Shown here: positions 14,080-14,721 of the stretch, one piece after another
Layout of the letters: each line of letters begins with the position of its first letter
Position numbering within the stretch: position 1 is the stretch's first letter
From: Clostridia bacterium
Lineage (GTDB): Bacteria > Bacillota > Clostridia > TANB77 > CAG-508
Length of the DNA: 14,721 nt
Assembly: GCA_900768805.1 (NCBI GenBank)
Contig: CAAGEF010000012.1
Span: forward strand, 1-14,721
Reading direction: 5' to 3'
Translations under genes and position numbers: made by a program
Notes under the pieces: model-generated
Database searches by the model: none
Seen by the model: only the letters and a program-made list of their open reading frames with translations
Told to the model about the DNA's origin: nothing

Positions 14080-14721
14080 ATGAATACTAAAAATTTGCTA
14101 AAGGGATATTTCGAAAAAAATTTAGGTGATGATTTGTTTATAAAAATATTATTAGATCGTTATAAAAATTCTAATTTTGAAGTATATTCAAAAAGTAATT
14201 ATAGTAATGTTTTTAATAATTCGAATATAAAGTTTTATAATGATATGAGCAAAGAAATTATATATAAGAGAGTAATAAATTTTAAAAATAAAGCTTTAAA
14301 AAATAAAAATAGAATCCAAATAGAAGATATAAATAAATATGATAACATTATAAAAATTGGTGGTTCTGTTTTTATGGAAGACAAAGAAATAGATTCAGAT
14401 TTTTATAATAATAAATTTAACAATAGTAGTAAATTTTTTATTATAGGTGCAAATTTTGGTCCATATAAAACGCAAAAATTTTTAGATATTCATAAAAAAG
14501 AAATATTTAATAAAGCTCAGGATGTATGTTTTAGAGAAAAATATTCATCTAATTTATTTAAAGATTTATCCAATGTAAGAGTGGCGCCAGATATTGTTTT
14601 TGGTTTAGATATATCTAATGTAAAAATTACAAATAGTAATAAAGTTATTATTTCAGTAATTGATTGCCATAAAGATAGAATGACTTTTGACCAAGCTATA
14701 TACAACAAAAAAATAAATGAA
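14080..14721 (+). CDS. Polysaccharide pyruvyl transferase family protein (copy 3), cut by the window end
   Basis: The frame opened by ATG 14080 has no stop for 214 codons and runs off the window. AGGAG at 14070-14074 gives a good binding site with a 5-base gap. Visible family features (PF04230, WcaK-like branch) are an N-terminal YFEKNLGDDLFIKIL (10-24), corresponding to the NYG/NxGD start of the family, then KIGGSVFME (92-100), IIGANFGPY (121-129), CFREKYS (150-156), equivalent to the SIREE motif of the other copies, and VAPDIVFGL (168-176), equivalent to their DPTLL. The histidine motif would lie beyond the window. It is far more divergent from copies 1 and 2 than they are from each other. 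It has its own promoter after a terminator, so it may be expressed independently of the main operon. The actual acceptor is unknown. Confidence 0.85.
   Translation, partial: MNTKNLLKGYFEKNLGDDLFIKILLDRYKNSNFEVYSKSNYSNVFNNSNIKFYNDMSKEIIYKRVINFKNKALKNKNRIQIEDINKYDNIIKIGGSVFMEDKEIDSDFYNNKFNNSSKFFIIGANFGPYKTQKFLDIHKKEIFNKAQDVCFREKYSSNLFKDLSNVRVAPDIVFGLDISNVKITNSNKVIISVIDCHKDRMTFDQAIYNKKINE

Noticed and set aside
14517..14708. Open minus-strand frame of 63 codons near the window end
   Set aside because: It is antisense to the third pyruvyl transferase, whose + frame is open throughout and carries family motifs.
1..14721. Insertion sequences or phage-like genes that might explain locus mosaicism
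   Set aside because: No transposase, integrase or terminal inverted repeat was seen in the window.

Overview
The window is most of a surface-polysaccharide (capsule, exopolysaccharide or O-antigen-like) biosynthesis locus of the Wzx/Wzy type. The DNA is very AT-rich, with AGA for Arg and TTA for Leu, strong AGGAG-type ribosome binding sites, some TTG/GTG starts, and the standard code (Trp is TGG). Together with two iron-sulfur FrhB-like proteins this suggests a low-GC anaerobic Bacillota, probably Clostridia-like; a fusobacterium is not excluded. Genus cannot be told from this sequence alone.

Layout. Bases 1-186 are a leader with a possible promoter. From 187 to 13899 all genes lie on the + strand, closely spaced or overlapping, as one apparent operon: phosphoglycosyl transferase (187-918), family 4 glycosyltransferase (920-1987), polysaccharide pyruvyl transferase 1 (2005-3165), FrhB-like Fe-S protein 1 (3176-4375), family 2 glycosyltransferase 1 (4377-5390), Wzy-type polymerase (about 5412-6722), COG5610-type HAD protein (6735-8645), family 2 glycosyltransferase 2 (8666-9667), pyruvyl transferase 2 (9648-10760), a decayed membrane-protein gene (about 10772-11291), Wzx flippase (11325-12749) and FrhB-like Fe-S protein 2 (12742-13899). 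A strong intrinsic terminator (13903-13941) closes the operon. A near-consensus promoter (13985-14014) then starts a new unit whose first gene, a third and divergent pyruvyl transferase, runs off the window end (14080-14721).

How the genes work together (inference from families). The phosphoglycosyl transferase loads the first sugar phosphate on undecaprenyl phosphate. The family 4 and two family 2 glycosyltransferases extend the repeat unit. The pyruvyl transferases, and perhaps the FrhB-like and HAD proteins, modify it. Wzx flips it and Wzy polymerises it. No chain-length regulator, tyrosine kinase/phosphatase or nucleotide-sugar synthesis gene is in the window; these are presumably outside it.

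The points most worth following up are: the repeated pairing of pyruvyl transferases with FrhB-like redox proteins; an A9 tract at the second codon of pyruvyl transferase 2 where either a one-base gain or loss ends translation within about six codons; and a membrane-protein pseudogene broken at several homopolymers inside an otherwise intact operon.
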